Of a stretch of DNA of 64,000 nt, positions 21,962 to 31,997 are shown piece after piece. Both the position numbers and the translations under genes were made by a program. Each line of letters starts with the position of its first letter. The stretch's first letter is position 1. The notes beneath the pieces were generated by a model. That model was given only the letters and a program-made list of their open reading frames with translations, was not told where the DNA came from and did no database searches. Source of the stretch: Mycoplasmopsis bovis PG45 (GTDB lineage: Bacteria; Bacillota_I; Bacilli_A; Mycoplasmatales; Metamycoplasmataceae); the NCBI RefSeq assembly GCF_000183385.1, contig NC_014760.1:372001-436000 (forward strand), given 5' to 3'.

Positions 21962-22234
21962 CTACTTAATAATTTTGTTGTCTCTTAGAACTTCTAAGAT
22001 TCCTACAGATGCAACTTCTTCGTCATCTCCATTAAATTTGATTGTAATTGAGTCATTTTGCTTAACGCCTAGTGTTAGAACATTCATTAATGACTTTAAA
22101 TTGGCTGTTCTGTTGCTTTTATTATTTGTAATAAGAATATCACATTTGTATTTTGAAGCTTCTGCAGTTATATAACTAGCTGGTCTAGCGTGTAAGCCAA
22201 TAGGGTCGATCACTGTAGCTGTTAGTTCCTTCAT
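21962..22234 (-). CDS. ptsH: Phosphocarrier protein HPr of the sugar phosphotransferase system
   Basis: Small cytosolic carrier (90 residues) that takes phosphate from enzyme I to the sugar-specific EII proteins. DPIGLHARPAS holds the active His15. ANLKSLMNVLTLG holds the regulatory Ser (residue 48 here, equivalent to Ser46), the target of HPr kinase. Complete, normal length. AGGAG precedes the ATG at 22234. It is the first gene before the opp-like permeases on the same strand, and read-through into them is possible because only 26 bases separate them. Confidence 0.96.
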   Translation of the reverse strand: MKELTATVIDPIGLHARPASYITAEASKYKCDILITNNKSNRTANLKSLMNVLTLGVKQNDSITIKFNGDDEEVASVGILEVLRDNKIIK

Positions 22235-22276
22235 AATAATGCTCCTGCTATTTGTTTTTCAAAAATAATATGTTAA

Positions 22277-22305
22277 ATTATACACAAAATTAAGTGCCGT
22301 GTCTT
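22277..22305 (-). promoter_or_regulatory. Promoter of ptsH
   Basis: Minus-strand AAGACA (22300-22305), a 17-base spacer and TATAAT (22277-22282), with TGTG just before the -10 (extended type). The start codon is about 40 bases downstream. Confidence 0.6.
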
Positions 22306-22336
22306 TTATAATAAATTAATAGGCCGAAATAATATA

Positions 22337-22352
22337 GTGTAAATATTTACAC
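22337..22352. promoter_or_regulatory. Perfect 16-bp palindrome between ptsH and the azoreductase gene (operator candidate)
   Basis: GTGTAAATATTTACAC is fully self-complementary, flanked by A/T, and lies in the 307-base divergent gap 22235-22541, about 30 bases upstream of the ptsH -35 box. Its form (TGTAAA-n2-TTTACA) is that of a dimeric repressor site; it is loosely like Rex sites (TTGTGAA-n4-TTCACAA) but not identical. Confidence 0.45.
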
Positions 22353-22504
22353 ACATATTTTTTGTTTATACCTATAAAACAATTTAATTGGTAAAAGATA
22401 GTTATGTATTTTTGTAAATTCTTGTTAATAAAATAAATGTTATGAAAATACACTGAAATCTAAATTAAATTTAAAGCAATGTTATTTTGATAAATAAAAC
22501 CTTA

Positions 22505-22510
22505 TATAAT
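22505..22510 (+). promoter_or_regulatory. -10 box of the azoreductase gene
   Basis: TATAAT, with TTATTT 17 bases upstream as a weak -35. A strong CGGAGG ribosome binding site follows at 22529-22534 before the ATG at 22542. Confidence 0.55.
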
Positions 22511-22541
22511 TGGTATATAAATTAAACTCGGAGGTTTATAA

Positions 22542-23144
22542 ATGGCAAAACCAAAAAAAATTCTTTCTATTATAGCTTCACCAAACAATCCGTCATTATC
22601 CTCAGCAGCAAACATTAAAGTTGCTGAATTATTGAGAAAAAAATATCCTAACAGTGAATTTACTCTAGTTGACTTAAATAATACTCCTTTTGCAAATAAT
22701 TCACTTACTGTGCAATCTAAGCCAACATTTTGAACAGAAACTGAATCTGATTATTGAATTGATAAGCTTAAAGAAACAGATATTTTAATTATTTCAACGC
22801 CAATGATTAATTTTAACTACTCAGGTGCACTTAAAAACTTCATTGATTCAATTTGTGTTGCTGATAAATCATTTACATATAAATATGTAACAAAAGGAGC
22901 ATCAAGAGGGTTAATTGACAAACTTAGAGTCATAATTGTAGCAACTCAAGGTGCACCAAAAGGCTGATATTTATTTGGAGATCATGTTAGAAACTTAAAA
23001 GGTACATTTAGATTTCTAGGTGCTAAAAAAGTTAATTCATTGTTGATTGATGGAACAAAAGTTGCTCCTAAAAATAAAATGAGCTTCAATGATATTTTAG
23101 CTGAATTAGAAGGCGAAATTGAAGAATTAGTTGAAAAATACTAG
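22542..23144 (+). CDS. azoR: FMN-dependent NADH-azoreductase (AcpD family)
   Basis: Flavodoxin-fold quinone or azo-compound reductase of 200 residues, acting in the cytosol, probably in detoxifying quinones. LSIIASPNNPSLSSAAN is the FMN phosphate loop. ISTPMINFNYSGALKNFIDSI holds the conserved P-M-x-N-F segment, and ATQGAPKGW a second FMN-contact block. Length is normal. Two in-frame TGA codons are read as Trp. Strong ribosome binding site CGGAGG. The older name acyl carrier protein phosphodiesterase is not supported for this family. Confidence 0.9.
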
Positions 23145-23215
23145 TGTTGTATAGCAAAGAGTTTATGGCTGTTTAAGCCTGTTTTATAGGAAATTTTGAA
23201 AGAAAACAAGAAACA

Positions 23216-23245
23216 AAAATGCTAATTTTTTAGATTAGCATTTTT
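23216..23245. terminator. Bidirectional terminator between the azoreductase gene and nusB
   Basis: AAAAATGCTAA (23216-23226) pairs with TTAGCATTTTT (23235-23245), giving T-runs on both strands for the two convergent genes. Confidence 0.85.
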
Positions 23246-23250
23246 AATTG

Positions 23251-23670
23251 TTATTTTTCATCTTGCTTAATTGCTTCATTAATAACAAAGTATTTATATA
23301 TATTTTGAACAATAGCATTAACTAACTTATAAAAGTTTGATTCTGTATCATAAAAATACTTTGTTATTTCAACAGCTTCATTTATCACAACCTTAGGGGT
23401 AATTGAAAATAGCTCGTGTGTTGTATTGATTAAAATGGCTCTAACTAAAGCGGGAAGCTTAGTCCATGCGGTATTTTGATTCAAAAACTTTAAAATAGTT
23501 TTTTGATAGTAATCATAATTTAAACTTATAAGTTCTAATTGTTTAAATTGTTCATTGTCAATATCGCTTTCTTCAGAAAAAATCTGATCTGATGAAAGTT
23601 TTTCGCCCAAAAGTTCATATTTATAGATAACGCTGATTATTCCCAAGCGATAATTTCTTCTTGACTTCAT
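23251..23670 (-). CDS. nusB: Transcription antitermination factor NusB
   Basis: All-helical RNA-binding protein of 139 residues that with NusE (S10) binds boxA in rRNA operons. RRNYRLGIISVIYKYEL is the first helix. PKVVINEAVEITKYFYD followed by FYKLVNAIVQNIYKY is the highly conserved NusB end, as in (I)NEAVE(L)AK(x)F. Length is typical. It overlaps nothing; the stop of the upstream membrane protein gene lies 21 bases before its ATG, so both may be one transcript. Confidence 0.92.
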   Translation of the reverse strand: MKSRRNYRLGIISVIYKYELLGEKLSSDQIFSEESDIDNEQFKQLELISLNYDYYQKTILKFLNQNTAWTKLPALVRAILINTTHELFSITPKVVINEAVEITKYFYDTESNFYKLVNAIVQNIYKYFVINEAIKQDEK

Positions 23671-23691
23671 GTTTTAACTTCTTTCAAAAAA

Positions 23692-24678
23692 CTAATATGA
23701 AACTTTGTTTCTTTCACCAATATATTTATTACAAAGCAAGTTTATTACTGGGTAAATTGCGCTTAAAACCACTGTGTATATTGGAATATTTATCATTGAT
23801 TTTACAACGATAGGAATGGCAAATGTTAGATATTTGTCTGCGTATGATCAATTTTTATTATCTATGTAATTGCGATATTGAATATAAAGAATTGGCCCAA
23901 AAATTCAACGATAGACAACTTGAATAAATGTAACTATGCTAAAAATTAATAAGTAATCTAAAAACTTTGGATTTTTACTCTTAACATAAAATGAAATTAT
24001 AGCTACTACTGTAATTAGTGAAAAAAACAGATATATGATCATACCGATCAGCGATATCAGATAAGGATACTTAGTTTCCCTATCCAACGGCCTTGGCTTT
24101 ATGCTGTTGCTAAAGCTAATCCCTGTATCACCATTAGGAAGCTTAACAACTCTTTGAGTGTAAATGTAAATCATTATAGCCATCGCAGAAAAAATAACTA
24201 CAAATGGGATTACAATACGGGCTATAACTGATGATTTAAATAAAGCAAAATAAATTGCACTGAGAAATGCTATGATACCGGGCACCAGCTGATATGTCCA
24301 ATATCATAAGCCAATTCTCCCTGTTAATAGCAATGAAAGAACATCAGCTATTATCCCTAAAAAAGCCCCTTTAATTGGTCCAAGAACTATTCCGTACAGA
24401 ATACAAAATAAAATTTCAGCCTTAAAAATTTTACTTAAACCCATAAAGTGCAAAATTGTTGATGTTACCAAAAACAAACTAATGCACAATCCTGAGATAG
24501 CAAGCTCCATAACCGTGAAGCGAAAAGGCTTTTCAAAAAGAGCCCTAATGTTTGTTAAAAAATTATTACTTTCTTTCTTATTTTCGGTGCTATCAATAAG
24601 TAAACCAGTTGTATTTGTAACTGGTTTTAATTCTTTGCTACTATATATACCCTCCATAATGAATTTATAATACCACAT
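23692..24678 (-). CDS. Predicted ECF-type transporter substrate component (S component), multi-helix membrane protein
   Basis: A 328-residue membrane protein. Residues 50-140 (RFTVMELAISGLCISLFLVT through GIVLGPIKGAFLGIIADVLS) read like the core of folate or thiamine S components, where a FGPxxGAxxGxxxD block follows the second helix. Further helices follow, and the C-terminal half has extra segments and a polar central loop (about 185-215). An S component binds a vitamin and works with the EcfA/A'/T module, which is not in this window. Start: ATG 24678 or ATG 24657 seven codons later; neither has a ribosome binding site. The family call is moderate and the substrate is unknown. Confidence 0.6.
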
Positions 24679-24689
24679 TATTTAATTTG

Positions 24690-24695
24690 TATAAT
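24690..24695 (+). promoter_or_regulatory. -10 box giving a leaderless phosphohexomutase message
   Basis: TATAAT lies six bases before the ATG at 24702, with no Shine-Dalgarno. The opposite gene starts only 23 bases away, so two divergent promoters overlap here. Confidence 0.5.
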
Positions 24696-24701
24696 AATAC
24701 T

Positions 24702-26273
24702 ATGAATAAATTGGAATTTGGAACAGCAGGAATCCGTGGAAAAATTGGCTCTGGAATAGAGCACTTAAATATTGCTCATGTAAGAAGAATTATTAATGGA
24801 TATGCTAAGTATTTAGTAAACAAATATCATAATCAAGAAATAAAAATCGTTATAGGTAGAGACAACAGACGTAAATCCTATAGTTTTGCACTTTGCAGCG
24901 CACAAATTTTAGACTCTTATGGAATTAAGGTTTACTTTTCAAAAGAGATATGTCCAACTCCTTTTGTGAGTTTTTCAATTATGCATTTTAAAGCCCACGG
25001 AGGGATAAATATAACCGCTAGCCATAACCCTAAAGAATATAATGGAATTAAGCTTTACAATGAACTTGGCTTTCAAATGCTTCCTGAAGAAATTAATGAA
25101 ATTACTAGTTATTGTGAAGAGTATGAAAGGTATGATGAAACCTATAAAACAGCCAATAACGTTAAAAAAACTGATTTTAATAATCTAGAATTTATATCAA
25201 ATAGGGTTAAAAATGAGTATCTTAGCTCTGTTGCACAAATAGCAGATAATTTAAATGACTCAATTAATTTAGTTCCTAAAAATATTAAAATAGTTTACTC
25301 TCCATTACATGGAACAGGAGCAAAGTTTGTTCCTAAATTGTTCAATAAATTATTTGCAAAATCTAACGAAAGTACAAACAACAGCATTTTCTACGTTAAA
25401 GAACATATGAAAATCGATGCTAATTTTAAATATGTTCAATACCCAAATCCTGAAAAACATTCAGCTTATGAATTATTAATTAAATTAGGTAAAGTAAAAA
25501 AGGCAGACATTCTATTAATGAGCGATCCTGATAGTGATAGGGTTGGCCTTGCTGTATGACATAATAATGATTATAGAATTTTAAATGGTAATGAGACAGC
25601 TATTATCATTTATAAATTTTTGTTAGATTTAGCTAAATGCTCTATAAAACAGCCTAATGAGTATTACATTGTTTACTCTTTCGTATCATCAAATATTCCT
25701 GAAATACTTGCTTTAAGGGAAGGAATTAATTCAGTAGTAGTTCCAACAGGATTTAAGTGAATTGGCAAAGTAATTAATAAGTTGTCAAAGCAAAATAAAA
25801 AATTTATGTTTGCTTTCGAGGAAAGTTATGGTTCGCTAATTAATGAAAATCTTTCAAAAGACAAAGATGCATTACAATCAATTGCAATTCTTACAAAGAT
25901 GGCTTCATATTACAAAAAACAAAACAAAACATTAATAGACTTATTAAATGAAGTGTATGAATCTGTTGGATATGTAGCAAGTGAAAATGTTGAAATCGAA
26001 GTAGATGAAAATGTTGATTTGCAGTTATTACAAAACAGATTTAAAGAACTAAATTTTGAAGACAAAATAGTTGAAGACTTTAATTTAAAAACAGACTTTA
26101 TGAAATCCAATATGATTCAAATTAAGTTCAAAAAAGACAATTCCTGATTAGCACTAAGACCATCAGGAACTGAACCTAAAATAAAGTTTTATATTTTTGC
26201 TTTTGATAAAACAATTGAATTAGCAACAGAAAAATTAAATAGATTTAAAGCGACAATAAAGTCTATTTTATAG
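24702..26273 (+). CDS. Phosphoglucomutase/phosphomannomutase
   Basis: Alpha-D-phosphohexomutase of 523 residues that interconverts the 1- and 6-phosphates of glucose or mannose and so feeds sugar-nucleotide synthesis, for example through GalU at 35 kb. FGTAGIRGKIGSG is the N-terminal phosphate-binding start. NITASHNPKEYNGIK carries the phosphoserine active site, SDPDSDRVG the Mg-binding loop, FEESYG the sugar-binding loop, and RPSGTEPKIKFY the phosphate-binding loop. All four catalytic regions are intact. Four TGA Trp codons. The ATG at 24702 was chosen over an upstream TTG. It may supply precursors for the glycosyltransferase at the left end of the window. Confidence 0.93.
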
Positions 26274-26280
26274 GCATATA

Positions 26281-26307
26281 AAAAAATTAAGGGGTTCCTT
26301 AATTTTT
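26281..26307. terminator. Bidirectional terminator after the phosphohexomutase gene
   Basis: AAAAATTAAGG pairs with CCTTAATTTTT around GGTT. It also spans the last codons of the convergent lipoprotein gene, whose stop is at 26299. Confidence 0.85.
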
Positions 26308-27186
26308 ATTATTGCTTAAGTCTACATCAATAAGTGTTGCTCTTAACGGGTCACCACCAAATTCTTCGTTGAATAAGGTTTTAAATGTTGAGTGATTATC
26401 ATTATGATGAACTAATTCTGCTTTAGCATATTTGTAAAGATCAAAATTCTTAATTTCTGTGTCATTATTTAAAACACTTGGATAGAAAAATGTATATGTA
26501 AACACAGAAACATTCGCAGGTTTTGATGGGTCTTTTTCATCTTTTGTTAAATCGACTTGTAGAATGTTTCCATCTTTTAAAAGTAGATAGACATTCTCTT
26601 CATTGCTTTCAGCGTCTTTTTTGGCAAAAACAAATTTTGCAACATCATTTGTTTTTGGTTTATGAAAGGCACCAAGGTCAACACTGCTTTTTTGAGCATC
26701 AATATTTGCTTTATCATGCACTGCCCTAAATTGATCAGACACATCATACAAAACAAACACAAATCTATCTATGTTAAATAAGAATCATAATCAGTTTTTT
26801 TTGTATGCTTCATCCAATTTTGAGTCTAATTCATCAATAGGATATGCTTTACCGTTGCCATAGCCATCATCAGATGTAAAACTACTTACGATATTGTTTT
26901 TGTATGCTAAGTAAGATTTTACGTCCTCTAAATATTTTGGGGATATGTTTCTTTGTTCATTAATATATTTTTCTCTTAGTTCTGTGTTATTTCCATATGC
27001 TTTGTTTAAAATGCTCTGAACATAGTCATATTTCAAAAACACATCTCAACTTTTACTTTGGTTATCATTTTTAGTTAAACTAGCTTTGGCTTTTTCTTGC
27101 TTGTTGTTGCATGATACAGATGATAGAGTAACTAATGGCAAGATGGAAGGAATTATGAAAGCAAAATATTTTTTATTTTTTATCAT
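26299..27186 (-). CDS. Lipoprotein, third of three tandem aromatic-motif paralogues
   Basis: A 295-residue lipoprotein. The signal peptide ends LSSVSC with the lipidated Cys near residue 24. The mature part has short helices, then KKNWFLFNIDRFVFVLYD, a cluster of aromatic and hydrophobic residues, and a beta-rich end (about residues 140-290, with VYLLLKDGNILQVDL and VFTYTFFYP). The same layout, a helical front, an aromatic motif and a beta-rich end, is seen in the preceding lipoprotein. Start ATG 27186 overlaps the upstream gene by 14 bases, so translation is coupled. Last gene of the five-gene ABC exporter operon. Function unknown. Confidence 0.75.
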
Positions 27187-28063
27187 TAGTATTTCCCCCT
27201 AAAGTAAGAGTTGAAATAAATGGGTAGCTATAGTTACTTTCAACTAAATCTTTTTCAAAGCTAATAAAACCATTTTGATCTTTGTGATATGTTCCTGAGT
27301 GAATAATGTCTGAGATTAATTTAATTGAGATTTTTGTATCTTTTGAATGCAAACTAAAGTGAATAAATTTATCTATTTTAAAGGGGTCTTTGTCATCTTT
27401 TGAAATTATTACTCTTATAATAAGCTTGTCTTTTTTAATATACATTACTTTACGTCCAGGGGTATGTGCTGATTCACCACCTTGAACTAACGAGTCAAGA
27501 TTTTTGTTAAAAAATGAAAAGCCATCTAATCCAGGGTTTTGTTCTTTACTTTTGTCTAAAAAATCATTAGTATGTTTTGCATTGTCTGATTTTTCTAATG
27601 TTCAAACTTTGAATGGTCTAATAACAAATTTATCAATATTTTTAAGCATAAATAATCAGTTTTTAGAGTAAAAATTATTTAATTCCTCATAATGTTTTTC
27701 GACTATATCAAAATGATTTTTTCCGGGCTTATCGTCATTTTTCTTTTTAACAAAAAGAGGAATTTTTTTGCTTAGTTCTTTGACTTCATTAAATAATTTT
27801 TCTTCATTTTCCTGAGACTTAATATACTCATTTTTTCTGACTATATCATCTTCAAAAGTAAGAGTTAAAAGACTTTTTATTATATTCTCAGTAACTTTAT
27901 CTTTTTTACTAGTTACTTGAGGAATAATGTCAAATTGTTTTGGGATATGCAATGAAAGAGCAGAAGAAACATTCAAATCAGAAGTTTTTATGCATGAAAC
28001 AGACGAAATTGCTATAGGTATAGTAGAAACAGGTGCTACAAAAATTAATTTTCTAATTTTCAT
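27173..28063 (-). CDS. Lipoprotein, second of three tandem aromatic-motif paralogues
   Basis: A 296-residue lipoprotein with signal peptide end AISSVSC. A charged helical front (residues about 60-125) is followed by SKNWLFMLKNIDKFVIRPF, the aromatic motif, and then a beta-rich part with KLIIRVIIS and HFSLHSKDTKISIKL. Start ATG 28063 lies after AAGGAA and overlaps the upstream gene end by 11 bases. Similar lipobox (SSVSC) and motif order to the next gene, so probably a duplicate. I do not know a biochemical role; a partner or substrate of the ABC exporter is an inference from position. Confidence 0.75.
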
Positions 28064-29201
28064 TGTCAATGTTCCTTATAGTAAATCTATATACTGACAG
28101 TTCATTCTTGTTTATAGTATCAATTGCATCAACAAAATGTTGATTATACTGATGTGTTGCATGAAATTCAAAGAATTCTTTATCGCCTTTTAGCTTAATC
28201 ACGCTTTCCAAAATCTTAGAAAGATCAATTTCCTTTTTTAATTTTGCAATTGTTTCTGTGTCAGCATTACTATTCACATTTCTTGATGTCAAATTTTTCC
28301 CTGAATCATTTTCTTCTTTTTTGTCATCAATTTCTTCTTCATTTTTTTTTTCAATAGCTTTTGTCAAATCAGATTCGCGCTTACTACTTATTTCATTTTC
28401 AATCTTTGTAATTTGTTCCTCAATATTTTCAGAATTTTTGAAAATTAGTAAGTCAGTTAATATTTGCAATTTGGGCTTGTCATTTTCAATATATTTCAAG
28501 ATTTTTATGGCTTTATTTGAATCAAAAATTAAATATCACGACTCTATATTGCTAATAGACTTTTTGCTTAAAATTTCTGGATCATAACTTTTAAAATCGT
28601 TCTTATTTTTATCGACTCACTTGCTAATAATTTCTTTAGCTTCTGGAAATTTAAATTTTAATAACTTTTCGGGATTATTGTTTTGTATTCGAGCAATTCA
28701 TGAACCTAATTCATTATGAACTTGCTCATATAATTCTTTTTCCTTATCAATTTTTTTGTACAAATCACCATATGGTGAAAAAATAAATCAGAAGTGGCTA
28801 AGATTATTAATTGTTCAATATCAATCGGCTGATAAGTGCTTTTGTATAGCATCTTTTGCCTTATTAATTATTGTTTGATATTGATGTCTGTTATTTAATG
28901 CTCTATTAGAAATAAAAATAGGATAGTACGTTAATGAAAATTTCAATTCATCAAAAAGAGTATTTGATTTATTTTCTTGGAGTGAAATGTAATTTTTTTT
29001 GTGGTTATTATTGTTATTTGTGTAAAAGTTTAACATTTCATTAATGTAATGATTTTTGTATAGTGGTTCTTTTTTAGGTATTGAAATATCATTTTCATTT
29101 TTGTTATTTATCTTGCTAGTTGTTATTTCGCAAGAAGCTAATGATATTGAAGTAAGTGCCACAGGGATGACAACTGTACTAGCTGTTAATAACTTTTTCA
29201 T
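28053..29201 (-). CDS. Lipoprotein, first of three tandem aromatic-motif paralogues
   Basis: A 382-residue lipoprotein, with signal peptide end SISLASC and Cys at residue 24. ADWYWTINNLSHFWFIFSPY is the aromatic motif near residues 126-145. It has a longer middle part with a Lys/Glu-rich low-complexity segment (KKNEEEIDDKKEENDSG) absent from the other two. The end (LSVYRFTIRNID) is shorter. Start ATG 29201 overlaps the ATPase gene by 23 bases. Three TGA Trp codons fall close together in the motif. Membership of the family rests on my reading of the pattern, not on an alignment. Confidence 0.72.
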
Positions 29202-29883
29202 AGAATAAAGTCTCCAAATGACCCTTTTTAGAACCAGAGTAAACTATATGGCCATTATGTATGAGAGTCACTGAGTTAACATATTTATCTATCTCAGATA
29301 GAACATGAGAACTAATTAAAATAGTTATTCCTTCATTTTCATTCAAATTTTTTAGTAACGAAAATAATTCATATCTAGCTGTTGGGTCTAAATTAGCTGC
29401 TGGTTCATCTAAAATAAGCAATTTTGGATCATGTAATAATGCTTGAATAAGTAGCACTTTTTTCTTTTGTCCAGATGAAAAATTATAAGGCTTATCATTA
29501 ATTAAGTCTTCAATATTGAACAGTTTTAAAAATTGTTTAATTTTCGTATCAGCCTGTTTTTTAGGTATATTAGATAAAATAGAAAAGTTGTACAAATATT
29601 GATAAACACTTAGTTCTTTTGGAAAAATAGCATTTTCAGGCACATAACCAATAATTGATTTAGCACTAGCATCTTTAATGTCTTTACCATAAATTAAAAT
29701 TTGACCAGAATAGTTTGGATACGCACCGATAATTGATTTGATTGTAGTAGTCTTACCAGCACCATTTTCGCCAATAAAGGCATGAAAGTCACCAGAATTT
29801 ACTGAAATGTTTATGTCTTGAATGCCTCTGTTGGTTTTGCTAAAGATTTTGGTCAAATTAATTACTTCTAAAACTTTATCCAT
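29179..29883 (-). CDS. ABC transporter ATPase (exporter type)
   Basis: Cytoplasmic ATP-hydrolysing subunit of 234 residues. Walker A is GENGAGKTT (about residues 38-46), the Q-loop region is IIGYVPENA (Glu in place of Gln), the signature is FSSGQKKKV, Walker B is LLILDEPAANLDP, and the switch His lies in ISSHVLSE. It resembles the single-domain ATPases of ABC-2 type exporters. The start is two bases after the permease stop, so it forms a complex with that permease in all likelihood. It is second of five overlapping genes, the last three encoding lipoproteins. Confidence 0.93.
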   Translation of the reverse strand: MDKVLEVINLTKIFSKTNRGIQDINISVNSGDFHAFIGENGAGKTTTIKSIIGAYPNYSGQILIYGKDIKDASAKSIIGYVPENAIFPKELSVYQYLYNFSILSNIPKKQADTKIKQFLKLFNIEDLINDKPYNFSSGQKKKVLLIQALLHDPKLLILDEPAANLDPTARYELFSLLKNLNENEGITILISSHVLSEIDKYVNSVTLIHNGHIVYSGSKKGHLETLFYEKVINS

Positions 29884-29885
29884 AA

Positions 29886-31748
29886 TTATTTATATTCCTT
29901 CTTTCTGTATAAGGCAAAAACTGAGACAAATAAAATAGTATTTAAAATAATTCAAATTGGGTAGTATGCATTCTTATTAACAATTTGACTACTTCTATTT
30001 ATTGCATAAACTTGGTCAGCAGATTGGAAAAGATAGTTAGTATCGCTTTTATTTAAGTCATATCTAATTTTAATCTTAGGATTTCTTATCTTGCCTTCAG
30101 AGTCTCTATTTCCAACAGGGGTAACGTTTTCAACAAATGAGCTGTATCCCCCTATTTTATAGTCATGTCCGAGAATATTAACTGTGTATTGATAGTTTCC
30201 AAATGACTCTTTTGTATTAGGATTTTTAAGCATTGCTTCATATATTTTTGTTTCAGAATAATTGAAATATATGTAGTTTAAAAGAGCAACTGTAAAGTAA
30301 ATTCTTTTTTCAAAAATTGACTTTAATTTCTTTTGCTTCAATGCATTAGGGTCAAAGATAGTTACATTGGCATTTTCATACTTGTTAATTTCACTGGCAT
30401 TGTCAATGTCATCATTGTTTATAAAACTACTTATTTCAGACATTAACAATTTATTTATTTCAACTAAATTATTTTGTGAAACAATTTTTGAATTAAATTT
30501 TTCAACAAAGTTTTTTGCTATAGAGTTAAATTTTTCATCTTTAAGTGCTTCATAAATATATCTTCATTTAATTCTTCCAACTAAATTTGCGCCTTCATTA
30601 CTAAAATTAGCATCATCTTCTAAAAATTCAATGTTTGGATCTTCAGCACCAGCACGAGCATATATTATGTCGTAATTAAATAATCCATTGTCACCAGTTT
30701 TGTCGCTAAATATAGAATTTGACTTTAATGCACCAGGCACAATGTATTTAGGGCTGTTGCTTCCGTCAGTAGTTATATATTTCTTTAAGTTGACATTTGT
30801 GTCTAATTTATAGTTATATGTGACATCATCCAATCCTGAATGATATACATAATTATCTAAGTTAGAGAATTTTTTTACTGATGCAGTCTCAAAAACATTT
30901 TTGTTTTTAAAGTTGAAGATGTCTATTAATTGATATGGAACTGAAAGCCATGAATATGCTTGTCATTCAGTGCTAGAATTATTTGAAAGATTCATAACTT
31001 TTTGCAAGTATTTTATTTGCTCATCTGAAAAGCCCTTATTATCAGCACCATTAGGTACAAGCAATAATTCATCTTTATTATTGTTTAAATAATATGGCTC
31101 TATATTAGCTTCATTGCCTGAAGCGTGATATTGATATGGTCTGTTAATAAAGTGAGCAGCATTATTAATATTTGAAGTCGAGTTAGCTGAAATTAATGAT
31201 CCACCTAATGCTAATGGAATAAATAGCGCAATAGGAATAGTGATTGCAATTTTTTGGCTTAATTTATAACAAATTAGGGCTGTAAATAGACCAAAAAGTA
31301 AATATGTCATTAATCCAACAAATAAAAATAATATTGCGACTAAAAATATTTTTGTTACACCAAAAATTGCATACAAACCAAATAATGAAGCAATTAGCAT
31401 AACTAAAGATCATATAAGTCCAAAGTATATTAGTGTTAAAAGTTTTCCAAGAATTAAGTTGTTTCTAGAAATAGGCTTTGATAAGGTTATTATTTCTAAG
31501 CCTTCACTATCAAAGTCTTTGAATATATTTAAAGCTTTAATTGATGAAAAAATAACTGTTGCAGTAGCATTTGTAAAAATAAATATATATGCTGCAAGAT
31601 CATAATATCTTTGACCTACAACGAATTTATAGACTAGCCCAATTATAAGTGAAAACGCTAAGACTAGAATAGGCAATATAAATGTACTTATTTTTTTGAA
31701 AGTAATGTTAAAAGCAAACTTGGAGTACTTAAAAGCAGACGTGCTCAT
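29886..31748 (-). CDS. ABC-2 type permease with large external domain
   Basis: A 620-residue membrane protein. Six or so helices occupy residues 15-200, including the ABC-2-like stretch IITLSKPISRNNLILGKLLT between helices. Then about 390 residues outside the membrane follow (200-595), ending in one last helix and a basic tail (ALYRKKEYK). The external domain is rich in Asn, Asp and Tyr and unlike anything I recognise. AAAGGAG precedes the ATG at 31748. First gene of the operon with the ATPase and three lipoproteins. It probably exports or handles a surface component; the substrate is unknown. Confidence 0.8.
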
Positions 31749-31777
31749 TTATTCTCCTTTGTTTAATATTTTAAATG

Positions 31778-31799
31778 CAGTTATGTATAGCCATAACTG
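31778..31799. promoter_or_regulatory. Inverted repeat overlapping the putative ABC exporter promoter
   Basis: CAGTTATG and CATAACTG are separated by six bases. On the minus strand a possible -35 (TTATGG) and -10 (TAAAAT) lie 17 bases apart across this repeat, upstream of the exporter operon, so it could be an operator. The remaining 31800-31956 stretch is AT-rich with nothing else I can name. Confidence 0.35.
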
Positions 31800-31956
31800 A
31801 TTTTTACTTAAGTTTAATTATTGTTTGAATTGCCTATATGAATAAAAATTATTAGTTGTTAATACAATCTTAATAATTTCTATAAATATTTTATTACAAA
31901 AAATAGCAGTGAAAAATAATTTGTTTTTGTTGCCATAAATTGGCCAATAAGACTAT

Positions 31957-31986
31957 AAAAAAATGAAATAAGCAATTATTTCATTA
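31957..31986 (-). terminator. Terminator of the P-type ATPase gene
   Basis: AATGAAATAA pairs with TTATTTCATT around a four-base loop, followed on the minus strand by seven T. Confidence 0.85.
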
Positions 31987-31997
31987 ATTCTTAATAG

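Noticed and set aside
26523..26729. Plus-strand frame rich in Leu, His and Phe over the third aromatic-motif lipoprotein
   Set aside because: Antisense to a gene whose frame links in the mollicute code to a signal peptide and lipobox.
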